From positions 434,001 through 498,000 of the forward strand of contig NZ_CP016438.1 in NCBI RefSeq assembly GCF_001685355.1: a stretch of DNA of 64,000 nucleotides, written 5' to 3'. Positions 25,647 to 33,848 of this stretch are shown here, in pieces. Source of the stretch: Streptomyces lincolnensis. Lineage in GTDB: Bacteria > Actinomycetota > Actinomycetes > Streptomycetales > Streptomycetaceae. The position numbers and the translations under genes were made by a program. Under the pieces are notes generated by a model. It was not told where the DNA came from, did not search any database, and saw only the letters and a list, made by a program, of their open reading frames with translations. How positions within the stretch are numbered: position 1 is the stretch's first letter; each line of letters opens with the position of its first letter.

Positions 25647-26275
25647 ATGAAGTTCACCCCCTATGGCTCGACACCGCTCCCCAGGGTCCGGACCGGTCCC
25701 GGACCCAGATCGGCGGGAGCGTCGACGTGGCGATCATCGGGGCCGCCCTGACCGGCCTCTCGGCGGCACTGCACCTGGCGCGCGAGGGTGCCTCCGTGCA
25801 TGTCTTCGAGAAGGACACGGTCGGCTTCGGCGCGTCCGGACGCAACGGCGGTATGGCCACCACGGGCTTGTCAATCGGGTTCCGTGACGCGGTCCCCCGC
25901 TACGGCTTCGATACCGCCAAGCGGTATCTGATGGCCTACCACGACGCGGTCGACACCCTTGAGAAGCTCGTCACTGACGAGAACATCGACTGCGACTTCG
26001 CCCGCACGGGCAAGCTGAACCTGGCCTCCAGGCCGGCGCACTTCGACGGTCTGCGCAGGACCCACGAGATCATGTCCGGCCGGCTGGGGTTGGAGACCCG
26101 CCTGGTCTCCAAGAGCGAACTCCGCTCCGAGATCGGCTCCGACCTCTACCACGGCGCGATGGTCGAGGCCAGGAGTGCCGGGCTGCACGTCGGCAAGTTC
26201 ACCACCGAGGTCTTCCCGCAGCTCACGCAAGCGCGCGTCGACTACTGCTGGGGCGGCCTGGTCGACATGTCCCCT
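25647..26275 (+). pseudogene. Decayed FAD-dependent oxidoreductase (DAO/GlpO type)
   Basis: The ATG at 25647 has a good ribosome site (AGGAGAGA) and reads MKFTPY, then the frame is lost: restoring one T in CCCTAT-GGCTCG gives a continuous reading WLDTAPQGPDRSRTQ that joins the FAD-binding VDVAIIGAALTGLSAALHLA now in another frame (from 25727). After about 150 good residues (FGASGRNGGMATTG, YHGAMVEARSAGLHVGKF) the sequence jumps near 26200 directly to FPQLTQARVDYCWGGLVDM, which belongs to the far C-terminal half in intact relatives. Similarity stops after about 26275. So there is one frameshift, one internal deletion of roughly 150-200 codons and loss of the C-terminus. Confidence 0.8.
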
Positions 26276-26384
26276 CCTGGCCGATCCAGCCGGAATGTAT
26301 GCCGGGAACTGCCCGGCCCGGTGACGCCGCGGTCCAGCATCATGGCCGTCGTCGAGGATGTACGCCTTGGTGAGGAGATCACTG

Positions 26385-26651
26385 ATGGCGTTGACCGCTG
26401 CGGAGATCGCCGATATTCGGCGCTACGCCCGGGAACTGGCCGACCAGGCGCCCCCGCTCGCCCCCGAGCAGCGGGACCGCCCAAAAGCCCTGCTCCGGCG
26501 CAAGCCGACCGAGTCGAAGCCGATCGCCGCCCAAGGCCCTGTTACGCAGAAGCGGTCCGCCGGACGAGCCGACGAACCGCGGTCCCCACCGGGGCAGGTC
26601 AGACGCTGCCGGCGGCAACGACCTTCCGGAGTTCCTCACCGTCGTAGATGA
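26385..26651 (+). CDS. Small ORF resembling integrative-element accessory proteins (uncertain)
   Basis: The ATG is preceded by GTGAGGAG at good spacing and the first 38 codons read MALTAAEIADIRRYARELAD and on to LAPEQRDRPKALLRR, a helical motif I recall from small proteins near the excisionase of actinomycete integrative elements. After about residue 45 the reading becomes Arg/Pro-rich and runs antisense into the SnoaL-like gene, so the true end is probably lost. With the decayed oxidoreductase on its left it looks like an element or deletion scar. The interval 26276-26384 holds no gene that I recognise. Confidence 0.35.
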   Translation: MALTAAEIADIRRYARELADQAPPLAPEQRDRPKALLRRKPTESKPIAAQGPVTQKRSAGRADEPRSPPGQVRRCRRQRPSGVPHRRR

Positions 26652-26961
26652 CCTCGGCGCGGACGAGGACACCGTCCTCGACGGTGAGCAGTTCGGCCGC
26701 GTTGGTGGTTCCGCTCACCTGGGGCAGGTTCCACCGCACGATCGAGCACACCAGGTCTCCGTCGGTGAACTGGTGGCGGACGGAGAAGTCCTGAGCGATC
26801 GGCCCGAACTGCGCCGCCATGGCGCGAAAGTCCGCCGCGGAATCAAAGGAACCCACCGGGCCGACGAATACGAAATCGTCGGCAAGGGGCACGTCGGCCA
26901 TGTCGCCGTCGAGATTGATCCACGCGTCGTAGTAACGCTGTACGGCATCCATCGTCGTCAT
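26599..26961 (-). CDS. SnoaL-like / NTF2-fold protein
   Basis: A 120-residue cytosolic protein with the short cone-fold pattern of the SnoaL-like superfamily: VQRYYDAWINLDGDMADVPLADDFVFVGPVGSFDSAADFRAM, then FTDGDLVCSIVRWNLP and a C-terminal strand VLVRAEVIYDGEELRKVV. Members are isomerases, cyclases or ligand-binding proteins, and many have no known activity. GAGGAG precedes the ATG. It lies downstream of the MarR gene on the same strand (60 bp gap), so it may be part of its regulon or a peripheral gene of the neighbouring cluster. Confidence 0.75.
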   Translation of the reverse strand: MTTMDAVQRYYDAWINLDGDMADVPLADDFVFVGPVGSFDSAADFRAMAAQFGPIAQDFSVRHQFTDGDLVCSIVRWNLPQVSGTTNAAELLTVEDGVLVRAEVIYDGEELRKVVAAGSV

Positions 26962-27021
26962 ACGTCGAACTCCTCTGCCAGTTCACTGCTGCACGAATGT
27001 GGCGGGAATCGACGCGATGAT

Positions 27022-27468
27022 TCACTGGATGATGCGCTCGATCAATTCCCGCAGGACCGGGTCGGCACCCACCCTGTCAAAAGCAGCGGCAAGTGTCTGC
27101 AAATAGACGGGTGTCGCTTCCTTCAGTGTCTCCCGGCCGGTTTCCGTAATGCTGGTGAAAACGCCGCGCCGGTCGCGCTCGTTGAGACTGCGCTCCGCGA
27201 GCCCCTGCCGCTCCAGTCGGGCGACCAGACGGCTGACGGAACTCTGGTTGAGACCGATCGCCTCAGCGAGCGCCTGCATGCGCAGGCCCGCGGGTCCGGG
27301 CGCCTCGGCGAGCGCTTCCAGTGCGCTGTACTCCGTGAGCGACAGCCCGAAGCGGTCCTGCAGGGCTCGTTCCACCAACTCGGACACCTGCGCGTGCAGC
27401 GCGACGAGTTGGTTCCATGTGCCCTGCTCTCGCTCACTGGCGTGACGCTCACTCATGGCACGCTTCAC
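27022..27468 (-). CDS. MarR-family transcriptional regulator
   Basis: A 148-residue winged-helix protein: LVALHAQVSELVERALQDRFGLSLTEYSALEALAEAPG, recognition helix MQALAEAIGLNQSSVSRLVARLERQGL and the wing NERDRRGVFTSITETGRETL. The GTG at 27468 (VKRAMSERH) is preferred because GGGAGG lies 9 nt upstream; ATG 27456 is the alternative. It sits at the left border of the aminobenzoate cluster and is a candidate for the dyad at 29702-29734. The 128 bp before the methyltransferase-like gene are AT-rich (TACATATAG region) and may hold its promoter. Confidence 0.85.
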   Translation of the reverse strand: MKRAMSERHASEREQGTWNQLVALHAQVSELVERALQDRFGLSLTEYSALEALAEAPGPAGLRMQALAEAIGLNQSSVSRLVARLERQGLAERSLNERDRRGVFTSITETGRETLKEATPVYLQTLAAAFDRVGADPVLRELIERIIQ

Positions 27469-27596
27469 CGCCACCAACCTCCCAACGCCCGAGGGGGAGC
27501 CCGCGGCCGAGAAACCAATATCACCCGTACATATAGCAAGGCCGCGCTGGGCATGTAAAGATTCGCGCATTCATTGCACGGGTCTGTACTACCCAT

Positions 27597-28262
27597 CTAC
27601 GTTACCCCAGGTGAGCGAGCGATGATTTCGAACCGGTGGGCCGCTTCGCGCCGCACGCTCTCCTCCAGCCGCCGTATGAGGGCCAGGTAGGAGCGGGCCG
27701 GACCGGCACCGAGTGCCGTGTGCAGGGAGTCCTGGACCAGATGCGCCGTCTCGGCGAGCGCTCCGTAGTGCCCCCGTTCGACGGGGAACCTGGCCATCCG
27801 TTCGATGACGAAGCCGGCGCTTTCCAGTTCCTCGGTCCACTGTCTGGAGACCGGCTCCCCCGCCCCCTCCGCCACCGCTATGTCGGTGCCGGTGACGACG
27901 ACGGCCCCGGATTCGGGTTCGATGACACGGCGCCAGACCTGGGCCGTGGTGGAGATCGCGGTCGGCGGTGCGCAGTCCAGCGCCACCACCGCGTCGAACA
28001 CCTCGGCGGGCGGGGCGGTCCCGTCCTCGCCGTCGTTCTTGTGCGCGGCGCGTAGCTGGAATTCCTCCGACTGCGGCGCGTCACACTCGGGCAGGTGGTC
28101 GCCGATATGCAGAACCCGCTGCCCTGGGCGTATGCCGGCGCGGGCCAGCAGTCGGCGCACCTGGCCTGTTCTTGATTCACCCTTCGGCCAGGATGAATGG
28201 CTGACATCCGGATCTTTGGGATCCCGGACGGAACCCCGATGTGTGGGCTGTCGTGCGGACAT
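27597..28262 (-). CDS. Methyltransferase-like protein with a degenerate SAM site
   Basis: About 221 residues. It follows the order of small class I methyltransferases: VRRLLARAGIRPGQRVLHIG, then FDAVVALDCAPPTAISTTAQVWRRVIEPESGAVVVTG and SAGFVIERMARFPVERGHYGALAE. The Gly-rich SAM loop (normally GxGxG) reads HIGDHLPEC and the next segment is short, so binding of SAM is doubtful. The C-terminal half, ending YLALIRRLEESVRREAAHRFEIIAR, is well kept. ATG 28262 follows a GGGGACGGGG stretch. It may be a pseudoenzyme, a scaffold or an altered methyltransferase of the cluster. Confidence 0.6.
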   Translation of the reverse strand: MSARQPTHRGSVRDPKDPDVSHSSWPKGESRTGQVRRLLARAGIRPGQRVLHIGDHLPECDAPQSEEFQLRAAHKNDGEDGTAPPAEVFDAVVALDCAPPTAISTTAQVWRRVIEPESGAVVVTGTDIAVAEGAGEPVSRQWTEELESAGFVIERMARFPVERGHYGALAETAHLVQDSLHTALGAGPARSYLALIRRLEESVRREAAHRFEIIARSPGVT

Positions 28263-28418
28263 GGACACCCCGTCCCCCCGTTCGGATCTGCGGCCGATGC
28301 GCTCCGCTTCCCTGAATCTCTGCCCAACTGTACTTCAACGACCTTGAAACAGACGGAGTTGACCTACAAGCGATCATTATTTGGCGTGCCGATGGATCGG
28401 TATTCAGTCACATGCGGA

Positions 28419-29645
28419 TCAGAATTCCGCCATCATTTCGTCGGCGAAGCACTCCACCGCTTCACGGGTCTGATCGGCATTCAACCGGGGGTCACAGGCG
28501 GTGAGATAGCGATCGGGCACCTGGCTCTCCAGGGTGCCGCAGCGTCCTCCCACACACTCGGTGACCCCGTCGGCCGTGGCCTCCAGATGGAGCCCGCCGG
28601 GTCGGCCCCCGCCGCGCCGGACGGCCCTGGTGAACCCGCGGATCTCGCCGAGTACGGCGCTCATGTGGCGCGTCTTCAACCCGCTGCGCGAGCGGACGGT
28701 GTTGCCGTGCATGGGGTCGCACAGCCAGATGGCTGGATGTCCCGCCTGGCGCAGTGCTTCCACCAACCCCGGCAGTCCCTCCTCCACGCGGTCCGCCCCC
28801 ATCCGTGCGATCAGGACGAGCCTGCCGGGCCGCCGGTCGGGGTCGAGGACCTGGGCGAGCCGGACGATGTCGCGGGGCGTCGTCGTCGGCCCCACCTTGG
28901 ATCCGACGGCGTTGGCCACCCCGGCGAGAAAGCGCACATGGGCGCTGTCCGGATGCCGGGTGCGCTCGCCCACCCACGGGAAGTGCGTGGAGCAGAGCAC
29001 CCACCCGCCGTTCCTGTCATCCCACCTGGTCAGCGGCTCCTCGTAGTCGAGGACCAGCGCCTCGTGACTGGTCCACAGCGCGGGACGGCCGCCCTCGCCG
29101 GACTCCCGCAGCAGGGACAGGGTGCGCGCGGCGTGCTCGTATCCCCACAGCAGCCTGCGCGGCTCCGGGCGCCGGGACAGTTCGTCGGGCCGGCAGTCAT
29201 TGACCAGGTCCCCGCGGAAGGCGGGCAGCCGGACACCGTCCACGTCCTCCGTGAGGGACGACCGGGGCTTGGCGAACTGGCCCGCGATACGTCCGACGGC
29301 GATCACCGGTGTGCGCAGCCGGTCCCCGACGATCCCCGCCGCCTCCCGGGAGAGCGCCACGGCTCCCGCGATGTCGGCCCGCGCGGGAAGAGCGAACGTC
29401 TCGGCGCAGTCCCCCATCTGCAGCACCAGGGCGCGCCCCTCGGCGACGTCGGCCAGCTGCCGCCGTAGCGCGAGGACCTCCTCCGGAGCCACCAGCGGCG
29501 CCCGCCGCAGGAGTTGCGCCCGGATTCCTCGCAGGCCGACGCTCTCCGGCCAGCCGGGGGGCTGCAGCGCCCGGAACTGCCGCCAACGCGCCGGATGCCA
29601 GGAGGCCCGGGTGCCGTCCGGGTGGGAGACGACTTCTGTCCGCAT
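28419..29645 (-). CDS. Class II DAHP synthase (PhzC-like), first step of the shikimate pathway
   Basis: A 408-residue enzyme that condenses erythrose 4-phosphate and phosphoenolpyruvate. Class II motifs are clear: PPGWPESVGLRGIRAQL, LQMGDCAETFA, RIAGQFAKPRSS, GDLVNDCRPDE, DYEEPLTRW, STHFPWVGERTR, VGSKVGPTTTP, and WLCDPMHGNT with the metal-binding Cys/His/Glu/Asp residues. At 408 residues it is shorter than plant and mycobacterial forms but the usual length for secondary-metabolism copies. It should raise chorismate supply for the aminobenzoate branch encoded divergently. GAGAGG precedes the ATG by 10 nt. The 28263-28418 gap is AT-rich and holds no gene I can see. Confidence 0.93.
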   Translation of the reverse strand: MRTEVVSHPDGTRASWHPARWRQFRALQPPGWPESVGLRGIRAQLLRRAPLVAPEEVLALRRQLADVAEGRALVLQMGDCAETFALPARADIAGAVALSREAAGIVGDRLRTPVIAVGRIAGQFAKPRSSLTEDVDGVRLPAFRGDLVNDCRPDELSRRPEPRRLLWGYEHAARTLSLLRESGEGGRPALWTSHEALVLDYEEPLTRWDDRNGGWVLCSTHFPWVGERTRHPDSAHVRFLAGVANAVGSKVGPTTTPRDIVRLAQVLDPDRRPGRLVLIARMGADRVEEGLPGLVEALRQAGHPAIWLCDPMHGNTVRSRSGLKTRHMSAVLGEIRGFTRAVRRGGGRPGGLHLEATADGVTECVGGRCGTLESQVPDRYLTACDPRLNADQTREAVECFADEMMAEF

Positions 29646-29701
29646 CGCTCAACTACCTCTCCGACTGTGCCAGTTCAGTTCTCTGGGCTGCCGTCAGCCA
29701 T

Positions 29702-29734
29702 TCTAGACCCATACAATGTATGCATGAGTCTAGA
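29702..29734. promoter_or_regulatory. Nested inverted repeat operator in the cluster's divergent promoter
   Basis: A perfect 13-bp palindrome CATACAATGTATG (29710-29722) is framed by a second inverted pair TCTAGAC (29702-29708) and GTCTAGA (29728-29734). It lies between the divergent DAHP synthase and N-oxygenase genes. The form fits a MarR- or TetR-family dimer site; the nearby MarR gene is the first candidate. Confidence 0.7.
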
Positions 29735-29780
29735 CTCTCGCAGTACCATGAACGGCGACGAGACAGACGGGGGTGGAAAC

Positions 29781-30737
29781 ATGGGGCTGCCCGAACACGA
29801 TCCGCACGACCCGGTGGAGAGCGCCGTGATCGCCCGGCTCTCCGGCAACTGGCACCGGCGCGCCGCGGTCAAACGGCCCGAACCGGATCTGGACGATCTC
29901 TTCGAGCCTGAACGGCCCGACTATCCCGAACGACTGCTGCCCTTCCACGACCACCCGACGTACCGCGCACTGGACGACGAGTCGAAGGCGAAGCTGCGCG
30001 CCTGGGGCTGGGTCGCGTTCAACAAGAACGTGATGGACATCGAGCAGCAAGTGGTGAACCCGGGGTTCGCCCTGATCGCCACCGACGCGTTCGACACGGG
30101 TCTCGGCGAGCCCATGGCGATCGCGGTGACCCAGGCCATGGTGGACGAGCAGTACCACACGCTGATGCACCTCAACGCGAGCGCGGTGACCCGGCGCAGG
30201 CGCGGCTGGCGGATGCCCGAATCCGCGCTGCCGCTCGGCCACAAGGCGCGCCGCTACCGGCAGCGGATGGAGAAGGCCTCGCAGGCCGGGCACCGCGAGA
30301 TCGACACCCTGGCCTACACGACGGTCGCCGAGATATCGATCAACGCGTATCTCGACCTCATCGCCGACAGCGACGACATCCAGCCGATCAACCGGGCGAC
30401 CGCGGATCTGCACAACCGCGACGAGTACTGCCACTCCTCCATCGCGGACGAGATCGCCAAGTCCGCCTACAGCCGCTTCGGCGGTGAACAGCGCGGGTTC
30501 TTCCTCGAAGCCCTCGCCGACGGCATGGAGGCCTTCGCGGCCAACGACTTCACGACCTGGCACCGGATCGTCGAGCTGGTCGGCGTGCCCGGCGGACGGC
30601 AGATGGTGCTGGACGTCGAGCACGACGCGGCCCGCCGCCGTCTGCTCCAGGACTTCGGCGCCCTGCACCGGCTCTGCGCGGACATGGAGGTGCTCGACCG
30701 GCTTCCCTTCGACTGGTCCACGGTCAGGACCGGCTGA
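29781..30737 (+). CDS. AurF-family diiron N-oxygenase (p-aminobenzoate type)
   Basis: About 318 residues from the ATG at 29781 (after GGGGGTGG); ATGs at 29724 and 29748 are in frame but the first lies next to or inside the operator. All diiron ligands expected from AurF appear in order: Glu in DIEQQVVN, ExxH in DEQYHTLMH, Glu in VAEISINAY, His in DLHNRDEYC and ExxH in DEYCHSS. AurF oxidises the amine of p-aminobenzoate through hydroxylamine and nitroso to nitro; the azoxymycin homologue stops at nitroso/azoxy. Being upstream of a fused PABA synthase strongly supports an arylamine substrate. No electron-donor gene is adjacent. Confidence 0.93.
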   Translation: MGLPEHDPHDPVESAVIARLSGNWHRRAAVKRPEPDLDDLFEPERPDYPERLLPFHDHPTYRALDDESKAKLRAWGWVAFNKNVMDIEQQVVNPGFALIATDAFDTGLGEPMAIAVTQAMVDEQYHTLMHLNASAVTRRRRGWRMPESALPLGHKARRYRQRMEKASQAGHREIDTLAYTTVAEISINAYLDLIADSDDIQPINRATADLHNRDEYCHSSIADEIAKSAYSRFGGEQRGFFLEALADGMEAFAANDFTTWHRIVELVGVPGGRQMVLDVEHDAARRRLLQDFGALHRLCADMEVLDRLPFDWSTVRTG

Positions 30738-30792
30738 CCGCACCCGGTGCCCGCACACCCACAGGTGACCGTTTCTACCCTCCGAGGGGCCC

Positions 30793-32955
30793 ATGCGCAC
30801 ACTGCTGATCGACAACTACGACTCCTACACCTACAACCTCCATCAGCTGCTCGCCGAGGTGTACGGCAGTGAGCCGACCGTGGTGCGCAATGACGACCCG
30901 GACTGGGATCGGCTCGACCTGGACGACTTCGACGGCGTGGTCATCTCCCCGGGCCCCGGCCGGCCCGACCGGCACCGCGACTTCGGCCACTCCCGTGACG
31001 CCCTGCTGCGCCGCCCGGCGCTGCCCGTCCTCGGGGTGTGCCTCGGCCATCAGGGCATCGGCCTGCTGGCCGGGGCGCAGGTGCGCAGCGCGCCGCAGCC
31101 GCGGCACGGCCACCTCACCACCGTCGACCACACCGGCGAGGGCCTGTTCGCCGGGATTCCGGACCGGTTCACCGCTGTGCGGTACCACTCGCTGTGCGTC
31201 GCCGAGCCGCTGCCCGAGGAGCTGGAGGCGATCGCGTGGGCGGAGGACGGCGTGATCATGGGGCTGCGCCATCGCGACCTGCCGCGCTGGGGAGTGCAGT
31301 TCCACCCGGAGTCGATCTGCACGGAGTACGGTGCCGAGCTGGTGGCCAACTTCCGTGAACTGGCCCTCGGTTCGGCGCACCGCCCGTCCGTCGCCACGTC
31401 CCGGTCACAGGCGGGGCAGGCCGGCGCCCGGTCCGCCGGCCAGGCTTCCGTGCCGGGCCCGGCATCCCGGCCCCGGCCGCACGTCGTCGAACTGCGGGCG
31501 CACGTACGCCGTATCGAACGGCCGACGGACACCGAGGCCGCCTTCCACACGCTGCACGGTGCGAGCGACCGGGCGTTCTGGCTGGACAGCGCGCTGGTCG
31601 AGGAAGGCCTGTCGCGGTTCTCCTTCCTGGGCGACGCCGAGGGACCCGGCGGCGAGGTCCTCACCTACCGGGTGGGGGACAACGCGGTGATCGTCGAACC
31701 CTCGGGCGGCATCCCCTATCTCGAGACGGGAGGCATCTTCGAGGTGCTTCGCGACCGGCTGGAGACGCGGGTGAGCGGGGCTGAGGAGCTGCCGTTCGAC
31801 TTCACCGGAGGCTACGTCGGGTACTTCGGCTACGAGCTGAAGGCCGAGACCGGCTCCACCGCGACCCACCGGGCGCCCACCCCCGATGCCGTATGGCTGC
31901 GGGTCAACCGCTTCCTCGCCGTCGACCATCTGGAGGGACGGACGTACGTGGTGGCGGTGGCCGAGCCCGGACAGTCAGCCTCCGCGCAGGAGTGGGTGGA
32001 CCGCACCGCCGCGCGGCTGGAGGAGTTGCCCGACCTGGCGCCGGACACGGAGACGGCGGCGCGGGCGACGAGCGTGGACGCCGCACGCCGCCTGGTACGG
32101 CCACGCGACCGGTACCAGGCCGACATCGCGGAGTGCCGGCGTCAGCTCCAGGCGGGCGAGAGCTACGAGATATGCCTCACCAACAGCCTGAGGCTGCCCG
32201 CACCCCCCGACGATCTCGCCTACTACCGCAGGCTCCGGCGCCTGAACGCGGCGCCCTACTCCGCCCTGCTCCGCCTGGGCGAACTCACCGTCTTCAGCTC
32301 CTCCCCCGAGCGGTTCCTCCGTATCGACAAGGACCGCACCGTGGAGAGCAAGCCCATCAAGGGCACCACGCGGCGCAGCTCCGACCCGCAGCTCGACGGG
32401 GAACTGCGCGACTCGCTGCTGAACGACGCCAAGACCCGCGCCGAGAACCTGATGATCGTCGACCTACTGCGCAACGATCTCGGCCAGGTCTGCGAGATCG
32501 GCAGCGTCAGCGTGCCGAGGTTCATGGCGACCGAGTCGTACGCAACGGTGCACCAGCTGGTCTCCACCGTCCGGGGAACGCTGCGCAAGGACACCACCGT
32601 CATCGACTGCGTCCGGGCCTGCTTCCCCGGCGGCTCGATGACCGGGGCGCCGAAGCTGCGCACCCTGGAGATCATCGACAGGCTGGAGGAGCAGGCCCGG
32701 GGTGTCTACTCGGGAACCCTCGGCTACCTCGGCTTCTCCGGGACCGCCGACCTCAACATCGTCATCCGCACCGCCGTGCGGTGGCGGGACGGGCTCACGA
32801 TCGGTGCGGGCGGCGCCATCGTGCTCGACTCGGATCCCCAGGCCGAATACGACGAGATGCTCCTGAAGGCCGAGGCCCCCCTGCGGGCACTGCCGGCGCC
32901 CGTCCGCGACACTCCCCAGGTTCCGTCCCCGGGCTTCGCCGACGACAGCCGATAG
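30793..32955 (+). CDS. Fused PabA-PabB aminodeoxychorismate synthase
   Basis: A 720-residue bifunctional enzyme. Residues 1-190 are a class I glutamine amidotransferase (LLIDNYDSYTYNL, ISPGPGRP, nucleophile Cys in GVCLGHQGIG, FHPES). A linker (about 190-240) leads to the chorismate-using PabB domain with PIKGTTRR (the Lys that marks PabB rather than TrpE), LMIVDLLRNDLGQVCEIGSV, and FPGGSMTGAPK. It converts chorismate plus glutamine to 4-amino-4-deoxychorismate. The same fusion occurs in candicidin- and chloramphenicol-type clusters. It follows the N-oxygenase by 55 bp on the same strand. Confidence 0.95.
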   Translation: MRTLLIDNYDSYTYNLHQLLAEVYGSEPTVVRNDDPDWDRLDLDDFDGVVISPGPGRPDRHRDFGHSRDALLRRPALPVLGVCLGHQGIGLLAGAQVRSAPQPRHGHLTTVDHTGEGLFAGIPDRFTAVRYHSLCVAEPLPEELEAIAWAEDGVIMGLRHRDLPRWGVQFHPESICTEYGAELVANFRELALGSAHRPSVATSRSQAGQAGARSAGQASVPGPASRPRPHVVELRAHVRRIERPTDTEAAFHTLHGASDRAFWLDSALVEEGLSRFSFLGDAEGPGGEVLTYRVGDNAVIVEPSGGIPYLETGGIFEVLRDRLETRVSGAEELPFDFTGGYVGYFGYELKAETGSTATHRAPTPDAVWLRVNRFLAVDHLEGRTYVVAVAEPGQSASAQEWVDRTAARLEELPDLAPDTETAARATSVDAARRLVRPRDRYQADIAECRRQLQAGESYEICLTNSLRLPAPPDDLAYYRRLRRLNAAPYSALLRLGELTVFSSSPERFLRIDKDRTVESKPIKGTTRRSSDPQLDGELRDSLLNDAKTRAENLMIVDLLRNDLGQVCEIGSVSVPRFMATESYATVHQLVSTVRGTLRKDTTVIDCVRACFPGGSMTGAPKLRTLEIIDRLEEQARGVYSGTLGYLGFSGTADLNIVIRTAVRWRDGLTIGAGGAIVLDSDPQAEYDEMLLKAEAPLRALPAPVRDTPQVPSPGFADDSR

Positions 32956-33005
32956 CCTGACGTGCCGGGGCCCGGTGCCCCGGCACGCAGGACGGAGAGA
33001 CGACC

Positions 33006-33740
33006 GTGTCGGAGGTGTCGGAGGTGGCGGTGTTCGCGGACGAGCAGATCGAGTTGTTGGCCGCATCGGGCTGGAACACCTGTGGGTCCGTCCGCGAGGG
33101 CCTGCTCAGAGCCGGACTTCCCGCCCCGACGGCCGGGTATCTCAAGAAGGCGGTTCCCGCCGCACGTTGGGAGCGGGCCCGGCGGGCCACCGAGGCGCTG
33201 CGCGAGCAGTTCCAGGAGGCGCGCTTCGCCGATGAGGCCACCTTCGGTGTGCTGCTGGTGCCGGACCCGGACAAGCTCGACACACGCGGCGCCGTCGATC
33301 CCGCCATCCGTGCGGACCAACTCGGCAAGCCCACCCCGGACGTCGTGGACAAGTCCCTGCCGGCCGGTGCGCTGCCGGTGGGGCCCGGCACCGACTGGAC
33401 GCTGGTGGCCACGATCACCGGCCCGGCCGGGCTGCACTTCGGCAGCTACCAGGACATCCGTGACGAGTACGACGGGAAGACGTTCGAGGTCGACGACGTC
33501 GACACCCGGGACCTCATGGTGCGTCAGCTCTGGGGGGCCCGCGTGCTGCAGTCCGGCCGTGAACTGCCGGACTGCGAGGAGGGCGGCGGATGGACGTTCA
33601 CGCTCTTCCCCGGTGAAGGCCTGGTCGGTGGCCGGGCGGTCTCCGGGACGGTGCTCCACGGCAAGGTCCGCTTCCGGCTGGGCAAGCCCGACCGAGGCAT
33701 CGCGGTGGTACGGGTGTGTCCCGCGCTGGTGATCCCCTGA
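33006..33740 (+). CDS. Hypothetical cluster protein, 244 aa
   Basis: I do not recognise this protein. It starts MSEVSEVAVFADEQIELLAASGWNTCG, has no signal or membrane segment, a helical N-terminal half (about 1-80) and a mixed beta-rich C-terminal half (TDWTLVATITGPAGLHFGSY, WTFTLFPGEGLVGGRAVSGT, GKVRFRLGKPDRGIAVV). No catalytic motif stands out; Cys residues are few. The GTG follows GGACGGAGAG. It is third in the operon after the N-oxygenase and PABA synthase genes and its GC and codon use match theirs, so a role in the same pathway is likely. Confidence 0.75.
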   Translation: MSEVSEVAVFADEQIELLAASGWNTCGSVREGLLRAGLPAPTAGYLKKAVPAARWERARRATEALREQFQEARFADEATFGVLLVPDPDKLDTRGAVDPAIRADQLGKPTPDVVDKSLPAGALPVGPGTDWTLVATITGPAGLHFGSYQDIRDEYDGKTFEVDDVDTRDLMVRQLWGARVLQSGRELPDCEEGGGWTFTLFPGEGLVGGRAVSGTVLHGKVRFRLGKPDRGIAVVRVCPALVIP

Positions 33741-33804
33741 CACCGCTGCGCACACCCGGATGACTCGCTCCGTACACCCGGCTGACACCGCTGCGCACAC
33801 CCGG
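33737..33804. repeat. 22-23-bp tandem repeat, three copies
   Basis: Copies at 33737-33759 and 33782-33804 are identical (start CTGACACCGCTGCGC, end ACACCCGG); the middle one (33760-33781) is diverged but keeps TACACCCGG. It begins at the stop codon of the 244-aa gene and lies between convergent genes, so it may take part in termination or be recombination debris. Confidence 0.7.
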
Positions 33805-33848
33805 TTCCGGCTCCGGCTCCGACACCGGCCCGAAGCGAGTCCGTCCCG

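Noticed and set aside
26358..26651. A 97-aa protein running from 26358 to 26651
   Set aside because: Only about the first 40 codons after ATG 26385 look like protein; the rest is Arg-rich and antisense to the SnoaL-like gene, so the full frame is not accepted as a confident gene.
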